Of a stretch of DNA of 64,000 nucleotides, positions 27,497 through 36,516 are shown piece by piece. This DNA is from Bin55 sp964511425. GTDB taxonomy: Bacteria; Pseudomonadota; Gammaproteobacteria; Pseudomonadales; Azotimanducaceae. Position 1 is the first letter of the stretch. Every line of letters begins with the position of its first letter. The notes under the pieces are model-generated. The model was not told where the DNA came from, made no database searches, and saw only the letters and a program-made list of their open reading frames with translations. The stretch covers positions 1 through 64,000 of the forward strand of contig CAZEFI010000002.1 in the NCBI GenBank assembly GCA_964511425.1, in the 5' to 3' direction. The position numbers were made by a program, and so were the translations under genes.

Positions 27497-28370
27497 ATTT
27501 GTTTGCCTGAGCACCGGTTAAGGCAGATGTTCTGCGCATGTTCGTAACAGAATGGGAACAGCACTGGATACTGATCCAGTCTCCATCGGTTCCCGAGTAA
27601 AACCGATCGCTGGCAAGGAAATAATCGTCGTCAGTAAACTAGTCCAACTGGTCGGCTGCATGTAGTAGGCGCGGATGCGAAGTATTTGAGTACTCGAGGC
27701 GGACAATCGCCCGGTTGCACTTTCGCGTGGATTGAATCCCGCGTGCTGTTGTAACTCGTGGTACGGACGAGGACGATCGATCTGTATACCGCTTGAATGA
27801 AAATGGTCAGTACCAAATGAGACCACTAATGCGGTATCCAGAATGTCTCAAGTTTATGCCGTATGCTACCGTGAAGAAGGACATATTGCTTACAAGAGAA
27901 TGAGCTTTAAGAAAGTTCCCTGGCTTGCAGATACCGTATCCACGCTGAACAGAACCGATCCAAGCGAACATCATTCACGACAAGGATGGGAACATCGTAT
28001 TCGCCAAACGACCCGATCGCACCAACGCGACGATCTGTTCTGGATACTTCAAAGAGTAGTGTTTTCTCGCCATAATATGGACTCCTCATTGTCTTCTAAT
28101 TGGTGGTGTCAATCAAACTGAGGTAGCTTCACAGGGCAGAATTTCGAATACCGTTATCCAGCCCAGAACAAGTGATTCATACGGAAAAATAAGATAATTT
28201 ACTGGATGAAAATCTGAATGAATGATCAATGTGAAAGAGCCTAACGACAAAGCACCCCGCTGTTGGCAAGATGCTGTTTATGCGAAAGAGATCGCAGACT
28301 GGTTTTGGTTAGATATGTCCCACTAAATCGAATTTCATGGATTGTTGTACGACGAAACAGCGGATTTAGG
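27497..28370. other. Decayed region with insertion-sequence remnant
   Basis: No intact gene. Open frames on both strands here (for example the minus frame 27518-27826 and the plus frame 27843-28121) resemble nothing I know and look like chance or broken coding. One short piece on the minus strand is recognisable as the start of an IS3-type transposase (separate entry). The mixture suggests an old insertion and deletion site. Confidence 0.5.
27975..28073 (-). pseudogene. Remnant of an IS3-family transposase OrfA (N-terminus)
   Basis: From ATG 28073 the minus strand reads MARKHYSLKYPEQIVALVRSGR, then diverges and stops after 32 codons. This closely resembles the opening of IS3-type OrfA helix-turn-helix proteins (YSPEF-x-EQIV-x-LVRSGRS). 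The rest of the helix-turn-helix and OrfB are missing, and I see no terminal inverted repeats. The gene is dead. Confidence 0.55.
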
Positions 28371-29807
28371 ATGTACCCTGAAGGACAAAAAAGACTGAAC
28401 CAAAGCCCACGCATGAAGAGTTGGTTCTGGGGTGGTATTACCGGACTTGTCTTCGTTTCGGTAGTGGTCGTGTTGGTTTTTGTGAACCAGAACAAGCCGA
28501 GCTCGGATGAAAGCCCTTCGTCTGTTGGAGAGCACAAACCGAGTGCGATCGTACCCTCATTGCCCCAGGTCGTTAGCGAACCCTTAGTTCAAACAGTTCA
28601 AGAAGAGACACCGCTACCAGCCTTGGATTTTCCACCAGGCTCGGTCGAAGAGGCCTGTGGTTTTAATGAGTTACCGACCTATTGGGTTGGTGACCCAAGT
28701 TTAACAAGCTTAAGCAATCCATCCTACGGGCACAGCATTGAAATTCTCGAATCTAACGGAGCATGTCGCGCGGCTTTGGAAGCCCATATCAACGGCATCA
28801 ATCCCTATCTCTGGAGTAAAGGAGCAAAGCACTTCCCATTTGCTTTTGTTGTGTTAGATGAGCCGTTGACCTTCGGGCGAATCTTCGCCGACCCTAATGG
28901 AGATCTAATCAGGGTGCAAGACGCACTATCCAATCCTGAGTGTCTGTTGAAAGGAGACGAAACCAACTGGGAGCTGAAAGAAACCTGCCATGCGGACGCC
29001 TTCCTAAACTACGCGCTCCTCAATCGTTTTTGTTTTGATGAAGGTTATTGGAACCAGAACCGGACGCTACACTGGCCGGAGGACAACCCGACTCCCGAGC
29101 AAGACCGGTTCATGTGGAAACAAAGTTTGGAACGCCATTGGGTCATAATGCAATGCGAGACATTGAGCCCAACGCTCGAACTGACGTCAGAACAGAATCC
29201 AATCCTCTATGAGTTGGTGATGTCCCTTGCCCCTTCCGATCCAAACTCTCGGTCAAAAGACTCTCGTGAGCTTTTAATTGAACTAGCGGCGCGCTTAGGG
29301 GACAACGCGGCCGGGCTCACCCAGTCGACCACTGTTCCGTATAGTCACTCTTACAAGGAAAATGGAAGTCAGTACGGCCGTTTATCTTGGCTGTTGAAGA
29401 GCGACCAATGGGGAGAGTTTATTTACAAGGACCCACCCAGTGTCGATCGCTTTATCCAAGTGTTCCGAATGCTCGCATTGGCTAGTGCACGGAGACCCGA
29501 TCCCCGCGATGAATTTCAGTTTGATTGGGAGCTGGTGGCTCAGCATCTTTGCGCACGGCCTTTCTATTTTGGCTGGACCAAGTCGGCTCATGAAGCGCAA
29601 ATCCGCTACTTAGAGCGTGGGTCAGACGACGAACCTGCTGAAATCCTCGCGGAGGATTTAAGAGTAATCCGCGAAACGTACGAGAATCCCAAGAGTTGCA
29701 AGGAGATCGTCCATGAAATTCGACAGCGAGAGTTTACGAGCGCGCCGGTGTTAACCGCATTGGACAAGTTCGAGCAGGTTGCACTGGAACTCGATGTCTA
29801 TGAGTAA
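28371..29807 (+). CDS. Unknown protein with one N-terminal membrane helix
   Basis: I do not recognise this protein. From ATG 28371 it is about 478 residues: a short basic N-terminus, one membrane helix (SWFWGGITGLVFVSVVVVLVFV, about 16-37), a Pro/Ser-rich linker, then a large presumably periplasmic domain with several cysteines (EACGFNELP, NGACRAAL, NPECLLK, KETCHAD, NRFCFDEG, MQCETL). A start at ATG 28413 is also possible. The open frame extends to 28263 but that part is unlike protein sequence. It sits next to the decayed IS region, and its base composition looks slightly richer in GC than the surroundings, so recent gain is possible. Confidence 0.65.
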   Translation: MYPEGQKRLNQSPRMKSWFWGGITGLVFVSVVVVLVFVNQNKPSSDESPSSVGEHKPSAIVPSLPQVVSEPLVQTVQEETPLPALDFPPGSVEEACGFNELPTYWVGDPSLTSLSNPSYGHSIEILESNGACRAALEAHINGINPYLWSKGAKHFPFAFVVLDEPLTFGRIFADPNGDLIRVQDALSNPECLLKGDETNWELKETCHADAFLNYALLNRFCFDEGYWNQNRTLHWPEDNPTPEQDRFMWKQSLERHWVIMQCETLSPTLELTSEQNPILYELVMSLAPSDPNSRSKDSRELLIELAARLGDNAAGLTQSTTVPYSHSYKENGSQYGRLSWLLKSDQWGEFIYKDPPSVDRFIQVFRMLALASARRPDPRDEFQFDWELVAQHLCARPFYFGWTKSAHEAQIRYLERGSDDEPAEILAEDLRVIRETYENPKSCKEIVHEIRQREFTSAPVLTALDKFEQVALELDVYE

Positions 29808-29952
29808 TGTGCGGTTGGTTTCCGCATGCAGAACACACACCACGTACGGTACTAACAGGTCGTTACTTTGTGCTCAATGCCCTAAATTGGGCGACTTAGT
29901 TATAAACAAGCTCTTTTGCGTGCTACTAGTGTATTCGCAATGAATGCCCGTG

Positions 29953-32073
29953 CTACTTTCGAAAACCAGTCCGATGGCGAGAGCGTGTGTCGATTCCATA
30001 GTTAGGTAGCGCACTCAAGATTTTCTTACCGTAAGGTCTTTTGACAAGCCGAATGTCCAAGATCGTGATTTGACCAAAATCATCTTCATTTCGAATTAAA
30101 CGGCCACAGGCTTGTTTGAGTTTCAAAATTACAGGGGGTAGTTGTACCAATGAGAAGAGCTCTTTGTCCTCCACACCTTCAACTTGTAGAAGTTCGCGAC
30201 GGGATTCCATGACCGGATCTCCTGGTACTTCAAAAGGAAGTTTGGCAATTACGACATGACGGCAGTATTCATCCGGTAAATCGATCCCTTCACGAAGACT
30301 GGCGACTCCAAAGAGATAACTCATTTGCCCTTGATCGATTCGATGTCGATGTTCTTTTAGAAGAACAGGGATTCCTGTACCTTGCTGCACGTGACAGAGA
30401 TCTCGCATCGACTGAGGTAGTTGTTCATAGACCTCAGCCATGGTTTTCTTTGCTGCAAATAGGACTAAACCGCTTCGATGTTGTTTCAGCACACCAGGTA
30501 ACATACGTATGACTTCTTGTGTGTGAGCGAGCCGTGTTTGCTCATGTGCAGATAACAGTGTCTGCATCTCGGGAATGTGTAACGACACATTCTGGGATAA
30601 ATTGAATGGACTTTCGAGTTGTAATGTAGCAGGTGCTTGTTCCCTGAGACCAGCAGCTTCAACAAAATGATGAAACTCATCTCCAGCGTTTAGAGTCGCT
30701 GACGTACACAAAGCTGCGTACGAGTCGTCCCAAATCAACGGATTAATGAATTTGTCTATGGCGATCGGGATGTTGTGAAGAGTCCATTCTGGCTGCAACT
30801 CGTCAACAGAACGTGAAATCCAGCGCGCACAAGTACTCTGACTTTCGTTTAAAGAATATGCCTCAAACAATGTCGTTGCTTCGTTCAAATGATTGCTTGC
30901 AATTCCAAGCTCATTGAGATATTCAATCAGTTCTTGCGTGGAACTGCTTGGATCGCGACTCTCAATAACTTTTTTGAGTTCGATGCACACATCGGTAGTC
31001 GTGGTTGCCAACCCAGCATAAAAAACTGCTAAGTGTGCTGCGGCTTCACGGATTTCGTTGTTAATTTCTCCGTAAACAAATCGGTGCTCGGTCACACTCT
31101 TTTTCTCGGTACGAAAACAGTCTTTGAGGTAGTCTTTCAATTCATCCAATTTAGCAAGAAGACCAAGATACGTTTCGGTGAAAGCACTCACTAATTGTTG
31201 TAATAATTGTTCCTCGGCTAAAGCTCTACCCAATCTGTCCAGTAAATTCCGCTGTTTTGTCAAAGTGGCGTGAGAATCGTTAATTGCCACGCGAGAACTG
31301 AAGGTTGACATAACCTTACTAGAAAGATTGTGAGCCTCGTCACAAATTAGAATAACGTCGTTCATCGGTGGATAGGTGTCGGTGTCCGCTTGGAGACTAC
31401 GGAAGAGATGGTCGTAGTTAGTGACGACGACATCTGACGAGCGAATATGTTGTCGAGACAGGTAGTAAGGACAGTGACTAAAGGACGTACAGTTTCTTCC
31501 CATGCAACCTCGAGAGTCTGTGATTATTGGAGACCACTGATCTTCTGAAAGTTTAATTGGAGCATTATCGCGATCACCGTCCCACTTGGTACTATGGAAT
31601 GCGTCAAACAAACGCTCGTATTTCTTAATGGGTTGTGCGCTCGATCCACCGTGTGCGTCAAGTTCTCGAAGGAGTGCTGGCGATACATTAGGTTGGACTA
31701 TTTGTTCTAAACGTAGTGGGCAAATGTAGCGTTGTCGGCCTTTCGCGAGTGAAAACGTAAATCCGATATCGCTAGCCTTTCTGAGCGACGGCAAATCCTG
31801 CTGAACTATTTGTTCCTGCAAGGTAACAGTTGCTGTCGCAATGACAACTTTTTTGTTTCGTTCTCGCGCAAGCGGAATCGCGGTTGCTGCGTACGCGACG
31901 GTTTTTCCGGTTCCCGTAGCTGCTTCCACGATCCCAATCCGTGCTCGTTTATGATCAATGATTGATTCAATAAACTTCATCATTTCGATTTGACTCGAAC
32001 GCGATTGAAAGCCATTTTGTTGCAACCAGGCGTCATAAAGTTGACGCACCGGCGGGCTCAAGTTACGGGGCAC
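29953..32073 (-). CDS. DinG/YoaA-family ATP-dependent DNA helicase
   Basis: An XPD-like superfamily 2 helicase of 706 residues. Walker A is AATGTGKTVAY near residue 54 and the DEAH box is ICDEAHNL near 245. Cysteines in YICPLRL, RGCMGRNC and SHCPYYL fit the [4Fe-4S] domain between motifs Ia and II. Late motifs include GVASLREGIDLP and QACGRLIRNEDD. DinG unwinds 5'-3' and removes R-loops and G-quadruplexes; YoaA is the closely related repair helicase, and the sequence alone does not separate them. Confidence 0.9.
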   Translation of the reverse strand: MPRNLSPPVRQLYDAWLQQNGFQSRSSQIEMMKFIESIIDHKRARIGIVEAATGTGKTVAYAATAIPLARERNKKVVIATATVTLQEQIVQQDLPSLRKASDIGFTFSLAKGRQRYICPLRLEQIVQPNVSPALLRELDAHGGSSAQPIKKYERLFDAFHSTKWDGDRDNAPIKLSEDQWSPIITDSRGCMGRNCTSFSHCPYYLSRQHIRSSDVVVTNYDHLFRSLQADTDTYPPMNDVILICDEAHNLSSKVMSTFSSRVAINDSHATLTKQRNLLDRLGRALAEEQLLQQLVSAFTETYLGLLAKLDELKDYLKDCFRTEKKSVTEHRFVYGEINNEIREAAAHLAVFYAGLATTTTDVCIELKKVIESRDPSSSTQELIEYLNELGIASNHLNEATTLFEAYSLNESQSTCARWISRSVDELQPEWTLHNIPIAIDKFINPLIWDDSYAALCTSATLNAGDEFHHFVEAAGLREQAPATLQLESPFNLSQNVSLHIPEMQTLLSAHEQTRLAHTQEVIRMLPGVLKQHRSGLVLFAAKKTMAEVYEQLPQSMRDLCHVQQGTGIPVLLKEHRHRIDQGQMSYLFGVASLREGIDLPDEYCRHVVIAKLPFEVPGDPVMESRRELLQVEGVEDKELFSLVQLPPVILKLKQACGRLIRNEDDFGQITILDIRLVKRPYGKKILSALPNYGIDTRSRHRTGFRK

Positions 32074-32249
32074 TTAATGAAACTAGTCAGTCGAAAAGGG
32101 AAAGTGGAGTGGTCAATATTATTGTCTTAGCTTGATCCGACGTCCAACGTATAAATTGACGTAGCTTGAGACATCGGTTGTTCTTAAATTTACAATATTC
32201 GGCACAGTTTGGTTGCTCCAGACCAATACAGATTTTAAAGGGAGATACT

Positions 32250-33344
32250 ATGCGAAAACTATCACTGTGGACCGGCATTCTGCTAGTAGTGAGTGTTAAT
32301 CTAACCGTGGCAGACCCAGTGACGATTGTTGACGACGACGGTGAAATGTTTGAGTTGACCACTTATGCGTCAATACCACGTGCGCGACAGATGGCACAAA
32401 CTGAGTCTGGAATATTGTTTGTCGGAACAATGCCTAGGCGAGGATCAATCTATGCTGTCGATCCAGCAAATCCAGATGAACCAATCGTGGTCGCTACGGG
32501 TTTGACCATGCCAACCGGTCTTGCGTTGCTCAATGGTGATCTCTACGTAGCAGCTCATAACCGCATATTGAAGTACGAAGATATTGAAGAAAACTACAGG
32601 GAATCTCCCAAACCTATCGTAGTCTCAGACGACCTACCCACTGAAACACACCATGGTTGGAAGTATCTTTCAATCGGACCGGATGGTTTTCTCTATTTCA
32701 ATGTCGGTGCGCCGTGCAATATCTGCCTCCGAGAAGAAGAGATATTCGCTTCTATCGTGAAAATGGATCCAGATTCAGGAGATTCCGCAGTGTATGTGCA
32801 CGGCGTTCGAAATAGTGTCGGTAGTGCTTGGCATCCTTTGACGAAGAAAATGTGGTTTTCTGACAACGGAGGGGATTGGCTCGGAGACGATGTCCCTCCT
32901 GAAGAAATCAATGTGGTCGATCAACCCGGGAGCCATTACGGATACCCCTACGTTCACGGCGACAGTTACGCCGATCCAACGTACAGCGAACAACAGCCCG
33001 ACGACTTTGAATACGTAAAACCAGCTGTGAACATACAAGCACATTCCGCCGCGTTGGGAATCGCGTTCTACACCGGTACGCAGTTCCCCGAAAAGTACAA
33101 AAATGCCCTTTTCATCGCAGAACATGGTTCGTGGAACCGTTCTTCAAAAGTCGGCTATCGAGTAAGCGTTGTACTATTTACTGATGACAAACCCTCTTAC
33201 CAACCGTTTATCGATATTTGGTTGGACGGTGAACAAGTCAGCGGAAGACCGAATGACGTACTAGTAGCTAATGACGGTTCATTGTTTATTTCAGACGATG
33301 GAGCTGGAAAAATTTATCAAGTCCGACACAAAAAGACAGAGTAG
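32250..33344 (+). CDS. Sorbosone dehydrogenase-like beta-propeller protein, secreted
   Basis: A 364-residue protein with a clear signal peptide (MRKLSLWTGILLVVSVNLTVA) and a soluble glucose/sorbosone dehydrogenase-type beta-propeller. Blocks such as VHGVRNSVGSAWHPLTKKMWFSDNGGDWLGDDVPPEE and a final ISDDGAGKIYQV are typical. Relatives use PQQ to oxidise sugars in the periplasm, but many have no proven substrate. ATG 32250 is preferred over the upstream frame because GGGAG lies before it and the signal peptide starts there. No PQQ synthesis genes are in the window. Confidence 0.88.
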   Translation: MRKLSLWTGILLVVSVNLTVADPVTIVDDDGEMFELTTYASIPRARQMAQTESGILFVGTMPRRGSIYAVDPANPDEPIVVATGLTMPTGLALLNGDLYVAAHNRILKYEDIEENYRESPKPIVVSDDLPTETHHGWKYLSIGPDGFLYFNVGAPCNICLREEEIFASIVKMDPDSGDSAVYVHGVRNSVGSAWHPLTKKMWFSDNGGDWLGDDVPPEEINVVDQPGSHYGYPYVHGDSYADPTYSEQQPDDFEYVKPAVNIQAHSAALGIAFYTGTQFPEKYKNALFIAEHGSWNRSSKVGYRVSVVLFTDDKPSYQPFIDIWLDGEQVSGRPNDVLVANDGSLFISDDGAGKIYQVRHKKTE

Positions 33345-33364
33345 AGGATAGCTCCGGAGACTCT

Positions 33365-34009
33365 TCAACGACGACGGGCAGGACCGCGGTCGCAGTCTTC
33401 CAATTGCTTCTCGTATTCCTTCGTGGTATCGCTCACTTTGGTTGCGGCAACAAGCACTTTCGTGTTTTTTCTCCAATTTCCGCTTTTATATCCTGCTACT
33501 CCCTCGTGGTACGTTAAATAGAGATTACGTGCATTGTCGCGGCTCACATTTGCGGTTGTCGCAGCCATGTCCAAATACCAACCAACGAAATCGATCGAAT
33601 CTCGAAAGTTCGTACGATTCGCATGCGGTCGTTTGTTCCGGACCTTGTAATCGCTCCAAGTTTCATTCACCGCTTGAGCGTATCCGTATGCAGTGGTAGG
33701 GCGTTTCCAGGGAATCAAACCAAGAATCCGCGTTCGTGGTGGGCGTGCGTCTCTAATGAAACTCGATTCCTGTTTAATTACTGCCATCAATACGGTTTTA
33801 TCAATTTTCCACTTCCTCTCCGCGTTGACTGCATGACGATACCAGAAACTCTTTTCTGCAAAAATTGTGCAAAGATTTGCGGTATTACTTGGTTGTCGTA
33901 AAGACATACAACTCGACACCAGTCCAAACAACATCAACAACGCAACAAGAGTGGTAACACCTAATGTAAGTACGGTTCGACGAGGTGTTTTTACAGTGTT
34001 TGGACTCAT
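33365..34009 (-). CDS. Lytic transglycosylase-like lipoprotein (SLT domain)
   Basis: A murein-cleaving enzyme of about 214 residues. The catalytic block is VLMAVIKQESSFIRDARPPR (Glu in QESSF), followed by TAYGYAQAVNETW and YLTYHEGVAGYKSG, which matches the SLT domain. The N-terminus has a hydrophobic stretch ending LVSSC, a reasonable lipobox, so it is probably an outer-membrane lipoprotein. The start at ATG 34009 is chosen; a GTG start at 34051 would add a charged stretch before the signal. It is divergent from bcp. Confidence 0.85.
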   Translation of the reverse strand: MSPNTVKTPRRTVLTLGVTTLVALLMLFGLVSSCMSLRQPSNTANLCTIFAEKSFWYRHAVNAERKWKIDKTVLMAVIKQESSFIRDARPPRTRILGLIPWKRPTTAYGYAQAVNETWSDYKVRNKRPHANRTNFRDSIDFVGWYLDMAATTANVSRDNARNLYLTYHEGVAGYKSGNWRKNTKVLVAATKVSDTTKEYEKQLEDCDRGPARRR

Positions 34010-34138
34010 TGAGTTCGCTTGTTCAAAGTCTGCGTGGTCATCTCTACGCACAATTCTACGAACAACAAAATAGACGAGCGAGTCCTCTTCGATTGATTCC
34101 GTATACTCTTTGCAAATTCAATCGAAACACAGGTCATT

Positions 34139-34612
34139 ATGTCTATACAAGAAGGGCAAAACGCTCCAGATTTCTCTCTAACTGACAACCACGGAAACAC
34201 CGTTTCGCTCGATCAATTACGAGGTAAATATGTCGTCCTATATTTTTACCCCCGAGACGATACACCTGGTTGCACCAAAGAAGCATGTGGGTTTAGAGAT
34301 CTGTCGGAAGACTTTAAAAAGTGCAACACCGTGGTTATCGGTGTCTCGCCTGACAACACACAGTCCCACCAGAAGTTTGTTGAAAAATATCACCTACCGT
34401 TTACCTTACTGTGTGATCCAGATCGTACCGTTATGGAACAATATGGTGCGTATGGTGAAAAGATGATGTACGGCAAGACGACTATGGGAGTGATTCGGTC
34501 AACCGCAATTATTGGACCTGATGGAGTTATCGTCAAGCATTGGAAACGAGTACCGAAGGCGGCGGACCACCCGGCCAAAGTATTGGAGGTCGTGCAAAAA
34601 CTCTCTGTCTAA
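34139..34612 (+). CDS. bcp: Thioredoxin-dependent peroxiredoxin Bcp
   Basis: A PrxQ/BCP-type thiol peroxidase of 157 residues that reduces hydrogen and organic peroxides. The motif PRDDTPGCTKEACGFRD carries the peroxidatic Cys and a second Cys five residues on, the resolving Cys of the E. coli type. It is cytoplasmic. It converges on the FAH-family gene with 18 bases between stops. Confidence 0.97.
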   Translation: MSIQEGQNAPDFSLTDNHGNTVSLDQLRGKYVVLYFYPRDDTPGCTKEACGFRDLSEDFKKCNTVVIGVSPDNTQSHQKFVEKYHLPFTLLCDPDRTVMEQYGAYGEKMMYGKTTMGVIRSTAIIGPDGVIVKHWKRVPKAADHPAKVLEVVQKLSV

Positions 34613-34630
34613 GAGTGCGAGTTAGTTTCG

Positions 34631-35479
34631 CTATCCTACGGCAATAGTATTGGTCAAAGTACCGATAGGTCGCACAGTCACGGAGATGATGTCGCCTTCG
34701 TCCATAAAGATCGGTGGAGTTCGCGCTGCACCCACGCCACCGGGCGTTCCTGTGACAATGACATCGCCTGGCTCTAAATCGATAAAAGTGGAACAGTAAT
34801 TCACGATCGAAGCAAAGTCAAATACCATATCCGAAGACCACGCGTGCTGCATGAGTTCACCGTTCAGATGCGTGAAGAGTTCCATATCCGCTAAATCGCT
34901 GATTTCGTCGGTGGTCGCAATCCAAGGTCCGAATCCACCAGTCCGGACAAAGTTTTTGCCGGGCGTGAATTGACTAGTTTGGCGTTGATACTCGCGCACA
35001 CTCCCATCGTTATAGCAACTAAAACCAAATACATGGTCTAAGAACCTTTCCTTTTGGATTCGGCGACCGTGTGATCCAATAACCAAAGCTATTTCGCCTT
35101 CAAAATCCAAAGTATTCGACTCTCGTGGCCGCACCATGGTGCCTTCGTGACCAACTTGAGCATCACCAAAACGTACGAATATTGTCGGTTGAGCTTCACC
35201 ACCTCGTCCTGATTCCAGTTGATGATCGAGGTAATTTAGACCGACACACAAGACCTTACTAGGATTGGGTATAGGGGGTAAAAATTTAATGTCGTCCAGT
35301 GGGAAGCGTGCTGCATGTTCACACAGTGCTTGGTGCAAAAATTCAAGACAGCCAGCGTCCAGTGCGCTTTTTAGATCGGTTAGATTGCATGACCCTCCAA
35401 GATCAACGACATGTTCTCCCTCGACATAGCCGAACGAACTTATTGAGTCATGGACAAAGGACAGCCAACGCACGCGCAC
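34631..35479 (-). CDS. Fumarylacetoacetate hydrolase-family protein
   Basis: A 282-residue FAH-fold protein; such enzymes hydrolyse or decarboxylate 3-oxo-acid substrates in aromatic degradation. The block VLCVGLNYLDHQLESG is followed by metal-ligand segments around TLDFEGEIALVIGSHGRRI and the FTPGKNF region, and late GDVIVTGTPGGVG is highly conserved. No substrate can be assigned. GTG 35479 is preceded by GGGAG with a 5-base gap. Third gene of the ribBA-pdxA-FAH operon on the minus strand. Confidence 0.9.
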   Translation of the reverse strand: MRVRWLSFVHDSISSFGYVEGEHVVDLGGSCNLTDLKSALDAGCLEFLHQALCEHAARFPLDDIKFLPPIPNPSKVLCVGLNYLDHQLESGRGGEAQPTIFVRFGDAQVGHEGTMVRPRESNTLDFEGEIALVIGSHGRRIQKERFLDHVFGFSCYNDGSVREYQRQTSQFTPGKNFVRTGGFGPWIATTDEISDLADMELFTHLNGELMQHAWSSDMVFDFASIVNYCSTFIDLEPGDVIVTGTPGGVGAARTPPIFMDEGDIISVTVRPIGTLTNTIAVG

Positions 35480-35517
35480 TCCCTAATTTTGTTTGTACAT
35501 CGGGAAATACAATGGAA

Positions 35518-36480
35518 TCACGTTCCGAGTGTGCCAGATACTAAGGTAATTGCAGCGTCAATAGCTGCTATCGTGCTACGATGATCAGCAACACCGCGAC
35601 CGGCGATATCAAACGCCGTACCGTGGTCAACTGAAGTTCGGACGAAAGATAATCCCAGTGTTGCCGAAATACTCTGATGTAGATTGTGAACTTTGATAGC
35701 AATATGTCCTTGGTCATGATACATTGCGAGTACCGCATCGAACTCCCCTGAGATCGCTCGATTGAAGATTGAATCAGCCGGATACGGACCCACAGCGGCG
35801 ATCCCTTCTTGAACCGCTTGATCGATTGCAGGACCAATCTCGTCAATCTCTTCTCGACCCATCAATCCCCCCTCCCCGCCATGGGGATTTAACGCAGCAA
35901 CACCGATTCGAACATGCGATAACCCCCATCGTTCAAAATTCTCGTGAATGAGTCTGAGTCGTTCTAGAACAGTTTCAACGGAAATATAGCGAGCTGCTTG
36001 AATAATCGACAAGTGCGTAGAAAGGTGTACCACCCTTAAACCCGGTGTCATCAACATCGTGGCAGTGGATTTTGCATTGGTAAGTCGGGCGAATATTTCC
36101 TGGTGTCCAATATCCACGCACCCAGATAGATGAATGCTCTCTTTATTAAGCGGGCATGTCATGAGTGCATCTAACTTACCGGCTAGGACATCTTCTGCGG
36201 CGGATTCGACAGCGCGAACTGCTACTTCCCCGCACGTCGCAGAAATTTCACCAAACTTAAAGCTAGTTGGTTTAGGGATATTAACGTCGACGAAAACGGG
36301 GACGTCCAAAGTATTCGGTTCAATATCAGCGATTCGATAACCGTCTTGTAAAGACCACTCACTACCATACAACACCGGATCACATCGTTGTTGAATTGAG
36401 GGCAAAGCTTTGGCGAGAATTTCGCTTCCGATACCGGCCGGATCTCCGAGCGTAATACCTATTCTTGGTTGCCTCGTCAC
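35518..36480 (-). CDS. pdxA: 4-hydroxythreonine-4-phosphate dehydrogenase PdxA
   Basis: Oxidises 4-phosphohydroxy-L-threonine in pyridoxal phosphate synthesis. Family blocks are ITLGDPAGIGSEI, AALNPHGGEGGLMGREE (metal-binding His), MYHDQGHIAIK and RTSVDHGTAFDIAG. I use GTG 36480, which gives MTRQPRIGITLGDPAG, the usual PdxA opening; the frame also has a TTG at 36510. Neither has a clear ribosome-binding site. About 320 residues. It follows ribBA by 36 bases on the same strand. Confidence 0.94.
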   Translation of the reverse strand: MTRQPRIGITLGDPAGIGSEILAKALPSIQQRCDPVLYGSEWSLQDGYRIADIEPNTLDVPVFVDVNIPKPTSFKFGEISATCGEVAVRAVESAAEDVLAGKLDALMTCPLNKESIHLSGCVDIGHQEIFARLTNAKSTATMLMTPGLRVVHLSTHLSIIQAARYISVETVLERLRLIHENFERWGLSHVRIGVAALNPHGGEGGLMGREEIDEIGPAIDQAVQEGIAAVGPYPADSIFNRAISGEFDAVLAMYHDQGHIAIKVHNLHQSISATLGLSFVRTSVDHGTAFDIAGRGVADHRSTIAAIDAAITLVSGTLGT

Positions 36481-36516
36481 AATATTTTTTTTGCCTTTAC
36501 AAATCTTCAATAAGGG

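Noticed and set aside
27518..27826. Minus-strand frame of 102 codons in the decayed region
   Set aside because: No ribosome-binding site, no family resemblance, and two other frames look equally plausible; probably broken sequence.
27843..28121. Plus-strand frame of 92 codons
   Set aside because: Lies over the IS3 remnant on the opposite strand and shows no family resemblance.
32087..32362. Minus-strand frame opposite the sorbosone-dehydrogenase-like start
   Set aside because: It overlaps a strong gene with signal peptide and ribosome-binding site and has no recognisable content.
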